Part shown: piece after piece, positions 52,287-62,340 of the stretch
How the letters are laid out: every line of letters starts with the position of its first letter
Numbering within the stretch: the first letter of the stretch is position 1
DNA from: Bacillus sp. FJAT-50079
GTDB taxonomy: Bacteria; Bacillota; Bacilli; Bacillales; Bacillaceae_C
DNA length: 64,000 bases
Assembly (NCBI RefSeq): GCF_018343515.1
Contig: NZ_JAGYPD010000007.1
Coordinates: forward strand, 186,001-250,000
Direction: 5' to 3'
Made by a program: the position numbers and the translations under genes
The notes under the pieces: model-generated
Seen by the model: the letters and a program-made list of their open reading frames with translations, nothing else
The model's database searches: none
What the model was told of the DNA's origin: nothing

Positions 52287-52856
52287 ATGTCACTAATTGG
52301 AAAAGAAATTCAACCATTTGCAGCATCAGCTTACCATAGCGGTAAAGGCGAGTTCATCGACGTTACCGACGAAAACTTAAAAGGACAATGGAGTGTGGTT
52401 TGCTTCTACCCAGCTGACTTCACATTTGTATGTCCGACTGAACTTGGAGATCTTCAAGATCATTACTGGACTTTAAAAGACCTTGGTGTTGAGGTGTATT
52501 CTGTTTCTACAGACACTCACTTTACTCATAAAGCATGGCATGATCACTCAGAAGCGATTAGCAAACTTGAGTATATTATGATCGGTGATCCTTCACAAAA
52601 GATTTCTCGTAACTTTGATGTACTAGACGAGGAAACAGGTCTAGCAGATCGCGGTACGTTCATCATTGATCCAGACGGTGTTGTACAAGCAGTTGAGATC
52701 AATGCAGGCGGCATTGGCCGTGATGCAAGCACATTGGTTGGTAAAATTAAAGCAGCACAATATGTTCGTAATAACCCAGGCGAAGTTTGCCCAGCAAAAT
52801 GGGAAGAAGGCTCTGAAACATTAAAGCCAAGCCTTGACCTAGTAGGTAAAATTTAA
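52287..52856 (+). CDS. ahpC: Alkyl hydroperoxide reductase subunit C (peroxiredoxin)
   Basis: 189 residues, typical 2-Cys peroxiredoxin of the AhpC1 class. Reduces H2O2, organic peroxides and peroxynitrite. Peroxidatic Cys49 in [16 protein letters not shown], resolving Cys near the C terminus in [33 protein letters not shown] before ATG 52287. The reductase gene ahpF follows by 16 bases. PerR-like operator upstream, matching the known peroxide control in Bacillus. Confidence 0.95.
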   Translation: MSLIGKEIQPFAASAYHSGKGEFIDVTDENLKGQWSVVCFYPADFTFVCPTELGDLQDHYWTLKDLGVEVYSVSTDTHFTHKAWHDHSEAISKLEYIMIGDPSQKISRNFDVLDEETGLADRGTFIIDPDGVVQAVEINAGGIGRDASTLVGKIKAAQYVRNNPGEVCPAKWEEGSETLKPSLDLVGKI

Positions 52857-52872
52857 GGGGTGCAATAAAAAA

Positions 52873-54402
52873 ATGGTACTAGATGCAAATTTAAAAGCAC
52901 AATTAGCCCAATATCTTGAAATGATGGAAGGCGATGTGCTTCTAAAAGTAAGTGCGGGATCGGATAAGATTTCTCGCGACATGGTGGCTCTAGTGGATGA
53001 ACTAGCCACCATGTCTTCCCATATTAAAGTTGAAAACACACAGCTAGAAAGAACACCGAGCTTTAGTGTGAACCGAAGTGGTGAAGATACAGGGATTACG
53101 TTCGCTGGTATTCCACTTGGTCATGAATTTACTTCATTAGTGCTTGCACTATTACAAGTAAGTGGAAGAGCGCCAAAAGTTGATCAAAAGGTTATTGATC
53201 AAATTAATAGTTTGGAAGGAAAACTTCACTTTGAATCATATATTAGCTTAAGCTGTCAAAACTGCCCTGAAGTTGTACAGGCACTAAACATCATGAGTGT
53301 GATCAATCCGAATATTTCGCATACAATGATTGATGGCGCAGCTTATAAAGAAGAAGTTGAAAGCAAGAACATTATGGCAGTACCAACCGTTTACCTAAAC
53401 GGTGAGGAATTTGGCGGCGGCCGTATGACAGTGGAAGAAATTCTTGCTAAGCTTGGCAGCGGACCAGATGCTTCTGAGTTTGAAAATAAGGAACCCTATG
53501 ATGTACTTGTTGTTGGCGGTGGCCCTGGTGGCGCAAGTGCGGCCATTTATGCAGCTCGTAAAGGGATTCGTACAGGTATTGTAACGGAGCGCTTTGGCGG
53601 TCAGATTCTTGACACAGCTGCGATTGAAAACTTTATCAGTGTCAAGCGCACAGAAGGTCCAAAACTTGCAGCAAGTCTTGAAGAACATGCAAAAGAGTAC
53701 AATATTGACATCATGAATTTACAGCGCGCTGTTCGTTTAGAGAAGAAAGATCTAATCGAAATCGAACTTGAAAATGGTGCCGTTCTAAAAAGTAAAACGG
53801 TCATCCTTTCAACTGGTGCTCGCTGGCGCAATACTGGTGCACCTGGTGAAGCGGAACTTAAAAACAAAGGTGTAGCTTATTGTCCGCATTGTGACGGTCC
53901 ATTATTTGAGGGCAAAGACCTAGCTGTTATTGGCGGTGGTAACTCAGGGATTGAGGCAGCAATTGACCTCGCAGGGATTGTGAAACATGTAACAGTTCTT
54001 GAATTTATGCCTGAATTGAAAGCTGATGCGGTACTACAAGATCGTCTATATAGCTTGCCGAACGTTACGGTCATTAAAAATGCTCAAACAAAGGAAATTA
54101 CTGGTTCCGAAAGCGTCAATGGCATTACGTATATTGACCGTGATACAGAAAAAGAACATCATATCGAGCTAGAGGGCGTATTCGTTCAAATCGGTCTTGT
54201 ACCAAATACAGATTGGTTAGGCGATACGGTTGAGCGCAATCGCTTCGGAGAAATCATTGTAGATAAATACGGAGCAACCAATTTACCAGGCGTATTTGCT
54301 GCAGGTGACTGCACAGATTCCCCTAACAAACAGATTATTATCTCAATGGGATCAGGTGCGAACGCTGCTTTAGGTGCATTTGATTATCTTGTTAGAAATT
54401 AA
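52873..54402 (+). CDS. ahpF: Alkyl hydroperoxide reductase subunit F (NADH:peroxiredoxin reductase)
   Basis: 509 residues. N-terminal double thioredoxin-like domain with CxxC (LSCQNCPEV), then a thioredoxin-reductase-like flavoprotein part: [23 protein letters not shown] (FAD), [15 protein letters not shown] (redox-active CxxC), [17 protein letters not shown] (NADH) and [14 protein letters not shown]. Passes electrons from NADH to AhpC. AAGGGGTG before ATG 52873. Confidence 0.95.
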   Translation: MVLDANLKAQLAQYLEMMEGDVLLKVSAGSDKISRDMVALVDELATMSSHIKVENTQLERTPSFSVNRSGEDTGITFAGIPLGHEFTSLVLALLQVSGRAPKVDQKVIDQINSLEGKLHFESYISLSCQNCPEVVQALNIMSVINPNISHTMIDGAAYKEEVESKNIMAVPTVYLNGEEFGGGRMTVEEILAKLGSGPDASEFENKEPYDVLVVGGGPGGASAAIYAARKGIRTGIVTERFGGQILDTAAIENFISVKRTEGPKLAASLEEHAKEYNIDIMNLQRAVRLEKKDLIEIELENGAVLKSKTVILSTGARWRNTGAPGEAELKNKGVAYCPHCDGPLFEGKDLAVIGGGNSGIEAAIDLAGIVKHVTVLEFMPELKADAVLQDRLYSLPNVTVIKNAQTKEITGSESVNGITYIDRDTEKEHHIELEGVFVQIGLVPNTDWLGDTVERNRFGEIIVDKYGATNLPGVFAAGDCTDSPNKQIIISMGSGANAALGAFDYLVRN

Positions 54403-54448
54403 AAAACGCATATGAATAATATGATTTTCGTTCAACATGTACCATTAG

Positions 54449-54492
54449 AAAGTCACTTTACAATCTGATTGATAGTAAAGTGACTTTTTTAT
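54449..54492 (+). terminator. Terminator after ahpF
   Basis: AAAGTCACTTTAC pairs perfectly with GTAAAGTGACTTT, followed by TTT. Confidence 0.85.
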
Positions 54493-54641
54493 CGTAATCT
54501 TCACTTCAATTAACTGAATCTATCAATATCCTATATTTAGTTAAATATGTCTCGCATAAAGAAGCATATTAATTAGGTTATTATTTGTCTTTTGCTAAAA
54601 TGGGAATAATAGTTGAATATCATGAAATGGAGGAATTGAGC

Positions 54642-54950
54642 ATGAAGTGTAAAATTAACAGAAATGCAGCGAAGGTATTAACTAACATGTTAAGCACTGA
54701 AGAAGGCGAAGGAAAAATGGTTCGAGTATTTATTACATATATGCATGGGGATCATGCGCATTATGATATTAAGCTTGATACACCGACAGAATATGATGAG
54801 ATTGTTAAAACAGATAAAGGAATCGATATTTTGTTGGATACACGCGAAGAATTTTTAGATGGAGTGTGGATCAAATATTTTTATGTTCCAAAAGAAGGTT
54901 TTGAAATTAATAATCCATCAAAGGAAAAAGGTGGGCATCATCACCATTAA
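54642..54950 (+). CDS. HesB/IscA-like protein lacking the cluster-binding cysteines
   Basis: 102 residues. The frame MKCKINRNAAKVL and DGVWIKYFYVPKEGFEINNPS match Bacillus proteins annotated as HesB-like iron-sulfur biogenesis domain, yet the C-terminal CxC and inner Cys of true A-type carriers are missing; the only Cys is residue 3. It ends in GGHHHH, and has HGDHAHYD in the middle, so metal binding through histidine is possible. GGAGG before ATG 54642; the frame's earlier start at 54585 has no ribosome site. Confidence 0.7.
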   Translation: MKCKINRNAAKVLTNMLSTEEGEGKMVRVFITYMHGDHAHYDIKLDTPTEYDEIVKTDKGIDILLDTREEFLDGVWIKYFYVPKEGFEINNPSKEKGGHHHH

Positions 54951-55672
54951 TGAGAAGAGTTTGCTTGAAGGATTTCCAGCAATGGATGTTTAGAATGGGT
55001 TGCCTATGCAATAGAAATTGAATAACAATAAAAGCACACAAATGCGTGTGTTTTTTTATTTGATTTTAAGCCCCTTGCTGGCCTATATATAAATGAATTC
55101 GAATGCTTCATCTCTAAAACAGCAAGCAGCTTTTAGAGGAATCTGTAAAATGGGATGTTGTTCATTTCTAGCGGTGTCTACGGAAATGGAAAAGGAGAAG
55201 TTCGATTTACTTGATGGTCGAGGCATCATTCTAATTTATATATGAATCAACGTGGACAAATTAGAATGGTTGTCTTCTTTTTTGTAAGTGGATGGTGATT
55301 TTTCCGTTTTTTCTATAAAATAATAGAAAAAACGATAAAAACTAATGAAAATTAATATAAAATACAATCATTATGCAAAGGGAACACCATGTTTACGAGT
55401 AGCATGATTGAATCACGGAAAGCAGTTGAGAAAATACAAACATATTCTCCTAGAAATCAATAAGGGATTAATAATTAGGTTTAGAAGGCACTTGAATTAA
55501 TTACAAATATAAAGATTGCGTAAATTAATCGCTATCTGGATACTATTAAAAAGAATTAACTTAGGATGGATCTTTTGTTTTCGAATATTAAATGGGATTA
55601 TGGAACCCCTTCGCTCATAAATGATCGTCTTCATATTTCTAAAAAACATTATAAAAAGAGAGGATCATTTGT
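54951..55672. other. Long gap with hairpins and no clear gene
   Basis: Holds a terminator (CACAC/GTGTG with T-run, about 55033-55060), a hairpin CTCTAAAA/TTTTAGAG at 55112-55138, and an 11-pair hairpin CATTCTAATTT (55227-55237) / AAATTAGAATG (55258-55268) followed by a T-rich tail near 55272-55284. AT-rich throughout. Nothing else recognised apart from the small frame at 55389. Confidence 0.5.
55389..55463 (+). CDS. Possible 24-residue small ORF
   Basis: ATG 55389 behind AAAGGGA encodes MFTSSMIESRKAVEKIQTYS and four more residues before TAA. No homology recognised; may be chance or the remnant of a lost gene. Confidence 0.2.
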   Translation: MFTSSMIESRKAVEKIQTYSPRNQ

Positions 55673-56557
55673 ATGAACGTTGCGATGGCCATGTTATGTC
55701 TTATATGGGGATTTAACTTTGTTATCATGAAATTAGGGAATGGGGCTTTTCCCCCTGTTCAGTTTGCAGCTTTTCGATTTTTGCTCGGTGCGATCATCCT
55801 CCTAGCTGTATGCTTTTTAAAAAGAATCCCTCTGCCGAAAAAATCGGATATAAAGTGGTACGTTCTTTGTGGGGTGCTTCAAACGACTTATTTTAATATT
55901 GCTATACAAATATCACTTAACTATGTCAGTGCAGGTCTTACATCTGTGCTGACTTACAGCATGCCGCTTTTTCTTTCGATCATGGCTCATAGGTGGATTC
56001 CAGGTGAAACGTTGACGAGAAGGAAGACATTTGGAATTGTGCTAGGTATTGTTGGTTTATTTCTTGCCATGAATATCCAGTTAGGCGGAGCCTTTTGGGC
56101 CGTGTTATTGGCATTAAGCTCCGCTATTTCTTGGGCAGTGGCCAATTTACTTTTTAAATTAAAATTAAAGCATTGTGATACGATTCAATTTACTACATGG
56201 CAAATGGTGATTGGAGCAGTAGGATTATTAGTATATTCGCTTTCGTTTGAAAACGGGGAGTCGCATTGGGGAATCATGCCGATTGTTTATATTCTATTTT
56301 CAGGGGTTATCGCATCCGCTCTAGCGTTTGTAATGTGGAATCATATTTTAAGTCGGACAGAAGCTAGCAAAGCATCCGTATCTTTATTGCTTGTACCCAT
56401 CGTGGGTGTTATTTCTGGAATCATATTTTTGGATGAAAACTTAAAAATAGCTACGTTAGCGGGGATTTCACTCGTACTTGTAGGAATATGGATTGTAAAT
56501 AGTAAAGGGAAAGAAATTCGTAAGGGCGAATCAAATGTTGTGGATAGAGCACGATAA
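55673..56557 (+). CDS. EamA-family (DMT) transporter
   Basis: 294 residues, ten hydrophobic segments in two EamA repeats (LIWGFNFVIMKLGNGAFPPVQFAAFRFLLGA; ALAFVMWNHILSRTEASKASVSLLLVPIVGVISGIIFLDE). Resembles YdcZ-independent metabolite exporters such as RhaT/YdeD types; substrate unknown. GAGAGGATC precedes ATG 55673. A different branch from the EamA protein at 40704. Confidence 0.85.
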   Translation: MNVAMAMLCLIWGFNFVIMKLGNGAFPPVQFAAFRFLLGAIILLAVCFLKRIPLPKKSDIKWYVLCGVLQTTYFNIAIQISLNYVSAGLTSVLTYSMPLFLSIMAHRWIPGETLTRRKTFGIVLGIVGLFLAMNIQLGGAFWAVLLALSSAISWAVANLLFKLKLKHCDTIQFTTWQMVIGAVGLLVYSLSFENGESHWGIMPIVYILFSGVIASALAFVMWNHILSRTEASKASVSLLLVPIVGVISGIIFLDENLKIATLAGISLVLVGIWIVNSKGKEIRKGESNVVDRAR

Positions 56558-56650
56558 GTAACGCTAATTAGAATGACGACAAGTAAGTTGGTTACAATTC
56601 CGAATTTGTAGGTAATGGAAGTTTTAACAGTTGCTTAAATTTACTTAGTT

Positions 56651-56682
56651 GTGCCGAACGTAAAATGCTTTACGTTCGGTGC
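56651..56682 (+). other. Hairpin after the EamA gene
   Basis: GTGCCGAACGTAAA pairs with TTTACGTTCGGTGC around ATGC (mostly perfect). No T-run follows, so termination is uncertain. Confidence 0.45.
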
Positions 56683-56776
56683 AATATTCAAAATGCATAC
56701 TACATGCGTCATTTTTAAGCAATGGAGTTCATAACTGGCTAAGGATGTGATCTTTTTGGAAAGGGACGATGATGAA

Positions 56777-57061
56777 ATGGTTACGGAAATTCAACTTAAT
56801 GATACGAAAATCGGAATCACACAATATGAAGAAATAGAGGATAAAGGTAGAACTCAAATATCAGTAACTTTTTATGTTACAAGTGACGACTATCATGACG
56901 TAACAACACTTCTTTACAAAGGAACATTTGATGTAATAGTACCCGAGAGACATCTTGAGTTCCGCGGAACAATCCAAACATATTCAACGTCTATTACGAA
57001 TCTATACGAAAAAGGACAAATCGGAGAATATAAACTGACTTTAAAAGAAGTGGGAAAATAG
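56777..57061 (+). CDS. DUF3219 protein (YkvR-like)
   Basis: 94 residues from ATG 56777. FYVTSDDYHDVTTLLYKGTFDVIVPERHLEFRGTIQTYSTSITNLYEKG is the DUF3219 core; small soluble beta protein of unknown function found in Bacillus. Start is unsure: AAGGG lies 11 bases before ATG 56777, and GTG 56747 or TTG 56756 are alternatives. Confidence 0.82.
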   Translation: MVTEIQLNDTKIGITQYEEIEDKGRTQISVTFYVTSDDYHDVTTLLYKGTFDVIVPERHLEFRGTIQTYSTSITNLYEKGQIGEYKLTLKEVGK

Positions 57062-57300
57062 TAAAAGACAACGTACAGACAGGATTTATCCTTTCCCTCC
57101 ACAAAAATTCCCCTTCCATCAGGCGGGGGATTCATCCGTTTAAGGTTTGATTATTTATCTCTCAGGCGCTTTATATCTTCTTTAGGTGGTAAAACAAACA
57201 TGCGGGATTAAGTTTAACTTATTTGAATGGGTATAATATGTAAGAATGGAATTTTAAATTAGGGATCTTGTTTGGACAGATTACTTAAAGGAGAATGTAT

Positions 57301-58629
57301 ATGTTTACTTATGACGCAATAATCATTGGATTTGGTAAAGCGGGAAAAACATTAGCTGGTAGACTCGCCAACGCAAATTGGAACGTAGCGATGATTGAAA
57401 AAGATTCCAGCATGTATGGCGGAACTTGTATTAACATCGCATGCATCCCTACAAAGGTACTTGTCCAAGATGGATTGAAAAAGATCCCCTATGGTGATGC
57501 AATTGAAAGAAAAGATACGGTAGTGGAAAAGCTACGAAAAAAAAATTACAAAAGTTTAGCTGATCATAACAATGTTACCATTTATGAATCTGAAGCCCGA
57601 TTCCGCTCAGATAAAGAAGTGGAAATAGAAATAAATGGAAAATTAGAAGTTTTAATTGCCGAACACATTTTTATTAATACAGGTGCAACTAGCAATATTC
57701 CCCCGTTGAAAGGTGACCTGACTTCAGATAAAGTCTATACAAGTACGTCTCTGATAGAGCGTAAACAGCTGCCGCAACAATTGGCAATTATAGGGGGAGG
57801 ATATATAGGTATGGAATATGCCTCTATGTATCAAACCTTTGGGGCGGAAGTAACTGTAATAACACCAGAAGAGGAACTATTGACTCGCGAAGATCGTGAA
57901 ATCGCTGCAGAAGTTCAGAAGGTAATGGAAGAAAAGGGCATTCGTTTTATATTTGGGGTCAAAGCACAGGAAATAATAGAGGAAAGTGAAGATAAGGTAT
58001 CGTTGTCTTTATCCAATGGTGAACATGTAAGTGCAAATGCAGTACTACTTGCTACTGGTAGAAAAGCGAATGTGGAACATCTTGGTCTTGAAAATACGTC
58101 GATTGAACTTACAGAAAATGGAGCAATTAAGGTTAATGACCATCTTGAAACAACGGTGAATAATATATGGGCTCTCGGTGACGTGAAGGGCGGTATGCAA
58201 TTTACGTATATATCCCTAGATGACTACCGAATTGTTGAGAACTTTTTATTTGGTAACAAAAAGTATTCTCTCAAGAGTCGCAAAAATATTCCCTATTCCA
58301 TGTTTATTGATCCGCCTTTATCTAGGGTGGGGCTAACAGCCAAAGAAGCGGAAGAAAAGGGTTATGAAATCGCTGAAGGGAAATTGTCGGTTGCATCACA
58401 TCCGCGAGCACATGTAATTAATGATCTTCGGGGATTGTTTAAAGTTGTCATCGATAAAAGAACGGATAAAATTCTAGGTGCCAGCCTGTTTGGACCTGAG
58501 TCACCAGAATTGATCAATCTTGTAAAACTAGCAATGGATTTAGATGCCCCTTATACCTATTTAAGAGATCAAATATATAATCATCCGGTAATGAGTGAAT
58601 CATTCAATACCCTATTCACGGTAAATTAA
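57301..58629 (+). CDS. FAD-dependent pyridine nucleotide-disulfide oxidoreductase (RclA/mercuric reductase-like)
   Basis: 442 residues. FAD motif IIIGFGKAGKTLAGRLA, redox disulfide CINIACIPTK (Cys-x4-Cys), NADH motif IIGGGYIGMEYASMYQTFGAEVT, second FAD motif WALGDVKGGMQFTY and a C-terminal dimerisation domain with the HP pair near the end (YNHPVMSE). Similar to RclA, which protects against hypochlorous acid and reduces copper. Lacks lipoamide-dehydrogenase operon context and the mercury-binding N-terminal domain. AAAGGAG places the start at 57301, not 57295. Confidence 0.85.
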   Translation: MFTYDAIIIGFGKAGKTLAGRLANANWNVAMIEKDSSMYGGTCINIACIPTKVLVQDGLKKIPYGDAIERKDTVVEKLRKKNYKSLADHNNVTIYESEARFRSDKEVEIEINGKLEVLIAEHIFINTGATSNIPPLKGDLTSDKVYTSTSLIERKQLPQQLAIIGGGYIGMEYASMYQTFGAEVTVITPEEELLTREDREIAAEVQKVMEEKGIRFIFGVKAQEIIEESEDKVSLSLSNGEHVSANAVLLATGRKANVEHLGLENTSIELTENGAIKVNDHLETTVNNIWALGDVKGGMQFTYISLDDYRIVENFLFGNKKYSLKSRKNIPYSMFIDPPLSRVGLTAKEAEEKGYEIAEGKLSVASHPRAHVINDLRGLFKVVIDKRTDKILGASLFGPESPELINLVKLAMDLDAPYTYLRDQIYNHPVMSESFNTLFTVN

Positions 58630-59141
58630 TAACCCTAATATTTTCTAATTTATAATAGTGCACTTTATTTAATGTGCTTTTTTCGAAAACAAGAACTCGG
58701 ATATCAGCTTAAACAAGATGATATCCGAGTTCAACTATTATTAGTAATTTAATGTTGTTAACTGTGTCATTTCCAGTAAGGATATCTTTCGTTAAAGGAT
58801 ATCCCGCACCCATAAGATGTAAAACTTATTCTATGGATCCATCAATAAAATACCAGTTGTTTGTGGATTAATGTTCATTCTTTCCAACTCCTATTTATTT
58901 TAGTCTGCTGTTTACGAATCATATCGTAACATTAATCAAACCTGCCGCGGTAGCGCAATATCGGGCATTTCTGACCAAGGAGATTGGATTTATTTTTTCA
59001 AAACTATTTTGCTGACAACGATCATGCAAAAAACACTTATAATAAAAAAGCCTAATTTCTCAATAGGCAGGTGAGAAATTAGGCTATTACTTCATACTTC
59101 ATATTAAACTCTTGTAATGATACGCCAATTTTAAAACTGGT
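58630..59141. other. Gap with hairpins between RclA-like and DoxX genes
   Basis: GAACTCGGATATCA (58693-58706) and TGATATCCGAGTTC (58719-58732) form a perfect 14-pair hairpin. A second smaller one, GGATATC/GATATCC, lies near 58787-58812. No gene seen; the pieces look like decayed intergenic sequence. Confidence 0.45.
59049..59085 (-). terminator. Terminator of the detoxification operon
   Basis: AGCCTAATTTCTCA pairs with TGAGAAATTAGGCT; on the minus strand it runs into TTTTTTATT. Closes the operon ending with doxX. Confidence 0.85.
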
Positions 59142-59543
59142 TTATTCTGTTTCAACCCCGAATAGCTTACTATCTACAGCAAACAACTGGCTTCCGCTAA
59201 TCACAAGTACAGCTGCCATTGATAATAACGCTATATCTAATTCATAGCCCGCTGTTTCAGCACCCATGAAACCAGCCGATAATTTAGCTGTAAAGATAGC
59301 CCCAAGCATCACTAAAGCAATTAATGCTGAAAATACTCTCGTTCCAAATCCTAAAATTAATGCAATTCCTGCCAGCAGTTCAATGAATGCAACGACATAA
59401 CCTAGGAAGCCTAAAACGCCGATACTTTCGAACCAACCCGCTACATTGCCAAGCCCCATTTGAAATTTTGCAATCCCATGGATTAGGAAGGTTACCCCTA
59501 AAACTAATCGAAGAATTAATAAACTCCATTCATATTTACCCAT
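59142..59543 (-). CDS. DoxX-family membrane protein (CatD-like)
   Basis: 133 residues, four membrane helices (LLILRLVLGVTFLIHGIAKF, FLGYVVAFIELLAGIALILGFG, ALIALVMLGAIFTAKLSAGF, ALLSMAAVLVISGSQLF). In Bacillus, DoxX proteins such as CatD (YfiD) are paired with CatE dioxygenase and help resist catechol and quinones. AAGGAG fits ATG 59543 better than 59552. Last gene of the operon. Confidence 0.83.
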   Translation of the reverse strand: MGKYEWSLLILRLVLGVTFLIHGIAKFQMGLGNVAGWFESIGVLGFLGYVVAFIELLAGIALILGFGTRVFSALIALVMLGAIFTAKLSAGFMGAETAGYELDIALLSMAAVLVISGSQLFAVDSKLFGVETE

Positions 59544-59606
59544 ATTATTCATGCTCCTTGTTTAAAATTTATTCTGTTTCAATTTTTGTTCATGTCATGC
59601 TCTGTT

Positions 59607-60155
59607 TTATCTCACTGTTTTTAATGCGCCACTCCAAGCAACAACTTCATCAAGCATTGCGTTCACATTATCTAAATGAAGTGCTTGTGGTTTAAAGTCC
59701 GTTCCATTTTCAAAATCAGTAAATAAAGATAGTGTTGGATGTGTGCGAACATCAGCAATTTTTAATTCGCCGCAGATACCACGTAAATGTTCCGCTGCAC
59801 GCGCACCGCCAGTCGACCCGTAGCTAACGATCCCAGCCGCTTTGTCATTCCATGGTTCACGGGCAAAATCAAGCGCGTTTTTCAATGCTCCTGTAATACT
59901 GTGGTTGTATTCTTGAACAATGAATACAAATCCGTCTAAGTCAGATAATTTTTTATTCCAATCTACAATCCCTGGTTCCGTTCCATCGGTTGTTCCTAAA
60001 AACGGTAAGTTAAAATCAGCAATATCTACCATTTCATAATGTGCATCGCCGCGTTTTTCAGCAATGTCTTTCACCCATTCTCCTACTTGTGGACTTACGC
60101 GCCCTTGACGTGTGCTCCCTAAAATAATTCCAATATTTAATTTTTCATTTGTCAT
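59607..60155 (-). CDS. NADPH-dependent FMN reductase (azoreductase/quinone reductase type)
   Basis: 182 residues, flavodoxin-like fold: IGIILGSTRQGRVSPQVGEWV (FMN phosphate loop), VQEYNHSITGALKNALDFAREPWNDK and YGSTGGARAAEHLRG. AAGGAGGAAGAAACA before ATG 60155 is ideal; an in-frame extension to 60206 (MGFFNKLFGSSNKEEET) has only a weak GGTGAG site, so a longer form is possible. Likely supplies reduced FMN to the luciferase-like monooxygenase or reduces quinones directly. Confidence 0.86.
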   Translation of the reverse strand: MTNEKLNIGIILGSTRQGRVSPQVGEWVKDIAEKRGDAHYEMVDIADFNLPFLGTTDGTEPGIVDWNKKLSDLDGFVFIVQEYNHSITGALKNALDFAREPWNDKAAGIVSYGSTGGARAAEHLRGICGELKIADVRTHPTLSLFTDFENGTDFKPQALHLDNVNAMLDEVVAWSGALKTVR

Positions 60156-60233
60156 TGTTTCTTCCTCCTTATTTGAACTTCCAAAAAGTTTATTAAAAAA
60201 ACCCATTTTACTCACCCATACTTTCTTTAATAG

Positions 60234-61301
60234 TTAATGATTGTTTGCACTTGTTGCTTTTCTAACGATTGGCGCGACCTCTGTCGCTAATAACTCAATC
60301 GTTTCAGCTACTTTTTTAAATGGTAAACCACCGATATCCATCTGTGCCATGAAACGTTGATGCCCAAAGAGTTCATATTGCCGCAAGATTTTTTCGACAA
60401 TCTGTTGTGGGTTTCCTACGAACAAAGCAGTATCAGCAGCGGCGATTTGATCAAAATCTGCTCGTGACATCATTCCACCACCAATCCCGCGCTGACGGTT
60501 TACAACGGACCAATAATTAGAATAATAAGGATAGAATTCCTCCTTGGCTTGTTCGGATGTCTTGGAAAGATAGCCATGACCTGTAACACCAATTTTGAGA
60601 TCTTCCAAAGCATGACCGGCCTCAATCCCCGCTTTGCGGTATATATCAACCAATGGCTTAAATCGTGCAGGATCACCGCCTAAGATCGCTAATGCCATTC
60701 CAACTCCCAACTTTCCAGCACGAACAGCACTGCCTGGGGTTCCACCAACACCAACCCATACTGGTAATTTCTTTTGAAAGGGGCGAGGGGCAATTTCAGC
60801 ATTTCTTAATGATGAGCGAAATTGTCCATCCCATGTCATTCTCTCGTGTTCATTAAGTTTTAAAAACAAATCAATGTTCTCGGAGAACAAGGCATCATAG
60901 TCATCTATGTCATAACCGAAAAGAGGGAATGATTCGATAAATGCACCCCGGCCCGCAATGATTTCAGCTCGACCATCCGATAACAAATCCAATGTAGCAA
61001 AGTCTTCAAACAATCGAACGGGATCAACAGTGCTCAACACAGTCGTTGCACTTGTCAATTTAATTCGTTTGGTCTTTTGGGCGATGGCAGCCAAGACGAC
61101 GGGAGGTGAGGATGTAGCATAGTCTAATCGATGATGTTCACCAACCCCGAAAATATCTAGTCCCGCTTCATCAGCAAGCTTTGCCGCCTCGATGATCTCT
61201 TTCACTCTTTGTCCTGCTCTAATCGTTTTGCCAGTAAACGGATCGGCGATTATATCTCCAAGTGTATACAGACCGATTTCAATTCCTGAATGATTTCCCA
61301 T
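60234..61301 (-). CDS. LLM-class flavin-dependent oxidoreductase (luciferase-like)
   Basis: 355 residues, bacterial-luciferase-like TIM barrel: EIGLYTLGDIIADPFTGKTI, GEHHRLDYATSSPPVVLAAIA, LTSATTVLSTVDPVRLFEDFATLDLLSDGR and GRGAFIESFPLFGYD. Oxidises an organic substrate with FMNH2 and oxygen; natural substrate unknown. GGAGGACATAAACG before ATG 61301. The FMN reductase downstream suits a two-component monooxygenase. Confidence 0.87.
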   Translation of the reverse strand: MGNHSGIEIGLYTLGDIIADPFTGKTIRAGQRVKEIIEAAKLADEAGLDIFGVGEHHRLDYATSSPPVVLAAIAQKTKRIKLTSATTVLSTVDPVRLFEDFATLDLLSDGRAEIIAGRGAFIESFPLFGYDIDDYDALFSENIDLFLKLNEHERMTWDGQFRSSLRNAEIAPRPFQKKLPVWVGVGGTPGSAVRAGKLGVGMALAILGGDPARFKPLVDIYRKAGIEAGHALEDLKIGVTGHGYLSKTSEQAKEEFYPYYSNYWSVVNRQRGIGGGMMSRADFDQIAAADTALFVGNPQQIVEKILRQYELFGHQRFMAQMDIGGLPFKKVAETIELLATEVAPIVRKATSANNH

Positions 61302-61327
61302 AGTCGTTTATGTCCTCCATCTATTCT

Positions 61328-62173
61328 TCAAACGATTAAATAAATACGATTTCCGGAAGGGTCTGTTGCAACGGTCGAACCATTTTCTTCTATAACAGAA
61401 GCACCAATATTTTTTAACTGAGCGATCATTTCTTTTTTCTTTTCCTCATTTGGAAGCATTAAAGTAAATGATTCAAGGCCGGCGCTGTCAGGGGATGGCG
61501 TGGGTGCTCCTACTCCATTCCATGTATTTAAACCAATGTGATGATGATATTTTCCATCCGAAATGAACAGTGCTTGTGTGCCGTATCGGTTTACGACTTC
61601 AAATCCAAGCCCCTTCGTATAAAATTCTTCCGTCTTTATTAATTCAGAAACATGCAAATGGATATGCCCCATAACCGTTTCAGCGGGTAGACCATTCCAT
61701 GCCTGATTAGCCTCAGATAGAAGGTCTTCGAAATCTAATGGATCAACTGTCATTGCAACTTCATCGTTATTCCAATCCCATTCGGAAGGAGCACGATCGA
61801 TATAGATTTCAATTCCATTTCCATCCGGATCAGATAAGTAAAGAGCTTCACTTACCAGATGGTCAGAAGAGCCAAACTGTAAACCAATTTTTGCGAAATG
61901 TTGTACGATCCCAGCTAAATCAGAGCGTTTAGGCAGAAGAAGGGCGAAGTGATACAATCCGGTCGTTCTTCTTTGCTTAGGAATGATGTTATTTGGTTGT
62001 TGAATGGATAATAATACTGTTTCTCCATCCGCAGTTAGGCTTGCGGATCTTTCGGTACGCTCAAATACCTTAAATCCGATTACCTCTTCATAAAAATCTA
62101 ATGATTGTTCTAAGTTTTGTACCTTTAAGTTCACTTGACCTACAAATGTAATAGGTTCACGATGAAAACTCAT
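61328..62173 (-). CDS. VOC-family dioxygenase (CatE/glyoxalase-like)
   Basis: 281 residues with two VOC modules: VNLKVQNLEQSLDFYEEVIGFKVF / LYHFALLLP / GIEIYIDR in the first, GHIHLHVSELIKTEEFYTKGLGFEV / HHHIGLNTW / NRIYLIV in the second. Metal His and Glu ligands are present, as in catechol-2,3-dioxygenases of the CatE type. GGAGGCAG before ATG 62173. First gene of the operon. Confidence 0.86.
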   Translation of the reverse strand: MSFHREPITFVGQVNLKVQNLEQSLDFYEEVIGFKVFERTERSASLTADGETVLLSIQQPNNIIPKQRRTTGLYHFALLLPKRSDLAGIVQHFAKIGLQFGSSDHLVSEALYLSDPDGNGIEIYIDRAPSEWDWNNDEVAMTVDPLDFEDLLSEANQAWNGLPAETVMGHIHLHVSELIKTEEFYTKGLGFEVVNRYGTQALFISDGKYHHHIGLNTWNGVGAPTPSPDSAGLESFTLMLPNEEKKKEMIAQLKNIGASVIEENGSTVATDPSGNRIYLIV

Positions 62174-62224
62174 ATTTGCTGCCTCCTGTTCATATTCAAA
62201 ACAACGATTTGTTTGTTAGTTGGT

Positions 62225-62271
62225 TACTTTACGTAAGTAAGTATATGATTAAAACTTACATTAGTCAAGTA
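62225..62271 (-). promoter_or_regulatory. Operon promoter with two YodB/CatR-type operators
   Basis: Minus-strand promoter TTGACT (62268-62263), 17-base spacer, TATACT (62245-62240). Operator 1 at 62225-62239 is TACT-N7-AGTA, downstream of the -10; operator 2 at 62257-62271 is TACA-N7-AGTA over the -35. This spacing matches the known YodB-box pattern. They are 32 bases apart. Confidence 0.72.
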
Positions 62272-62340
62272 ACTAATTTATAAAAAACAATTTAATTATT
62301 TGCCAATACCAGTTATACTTTAAATAAGGAGATGATTACA

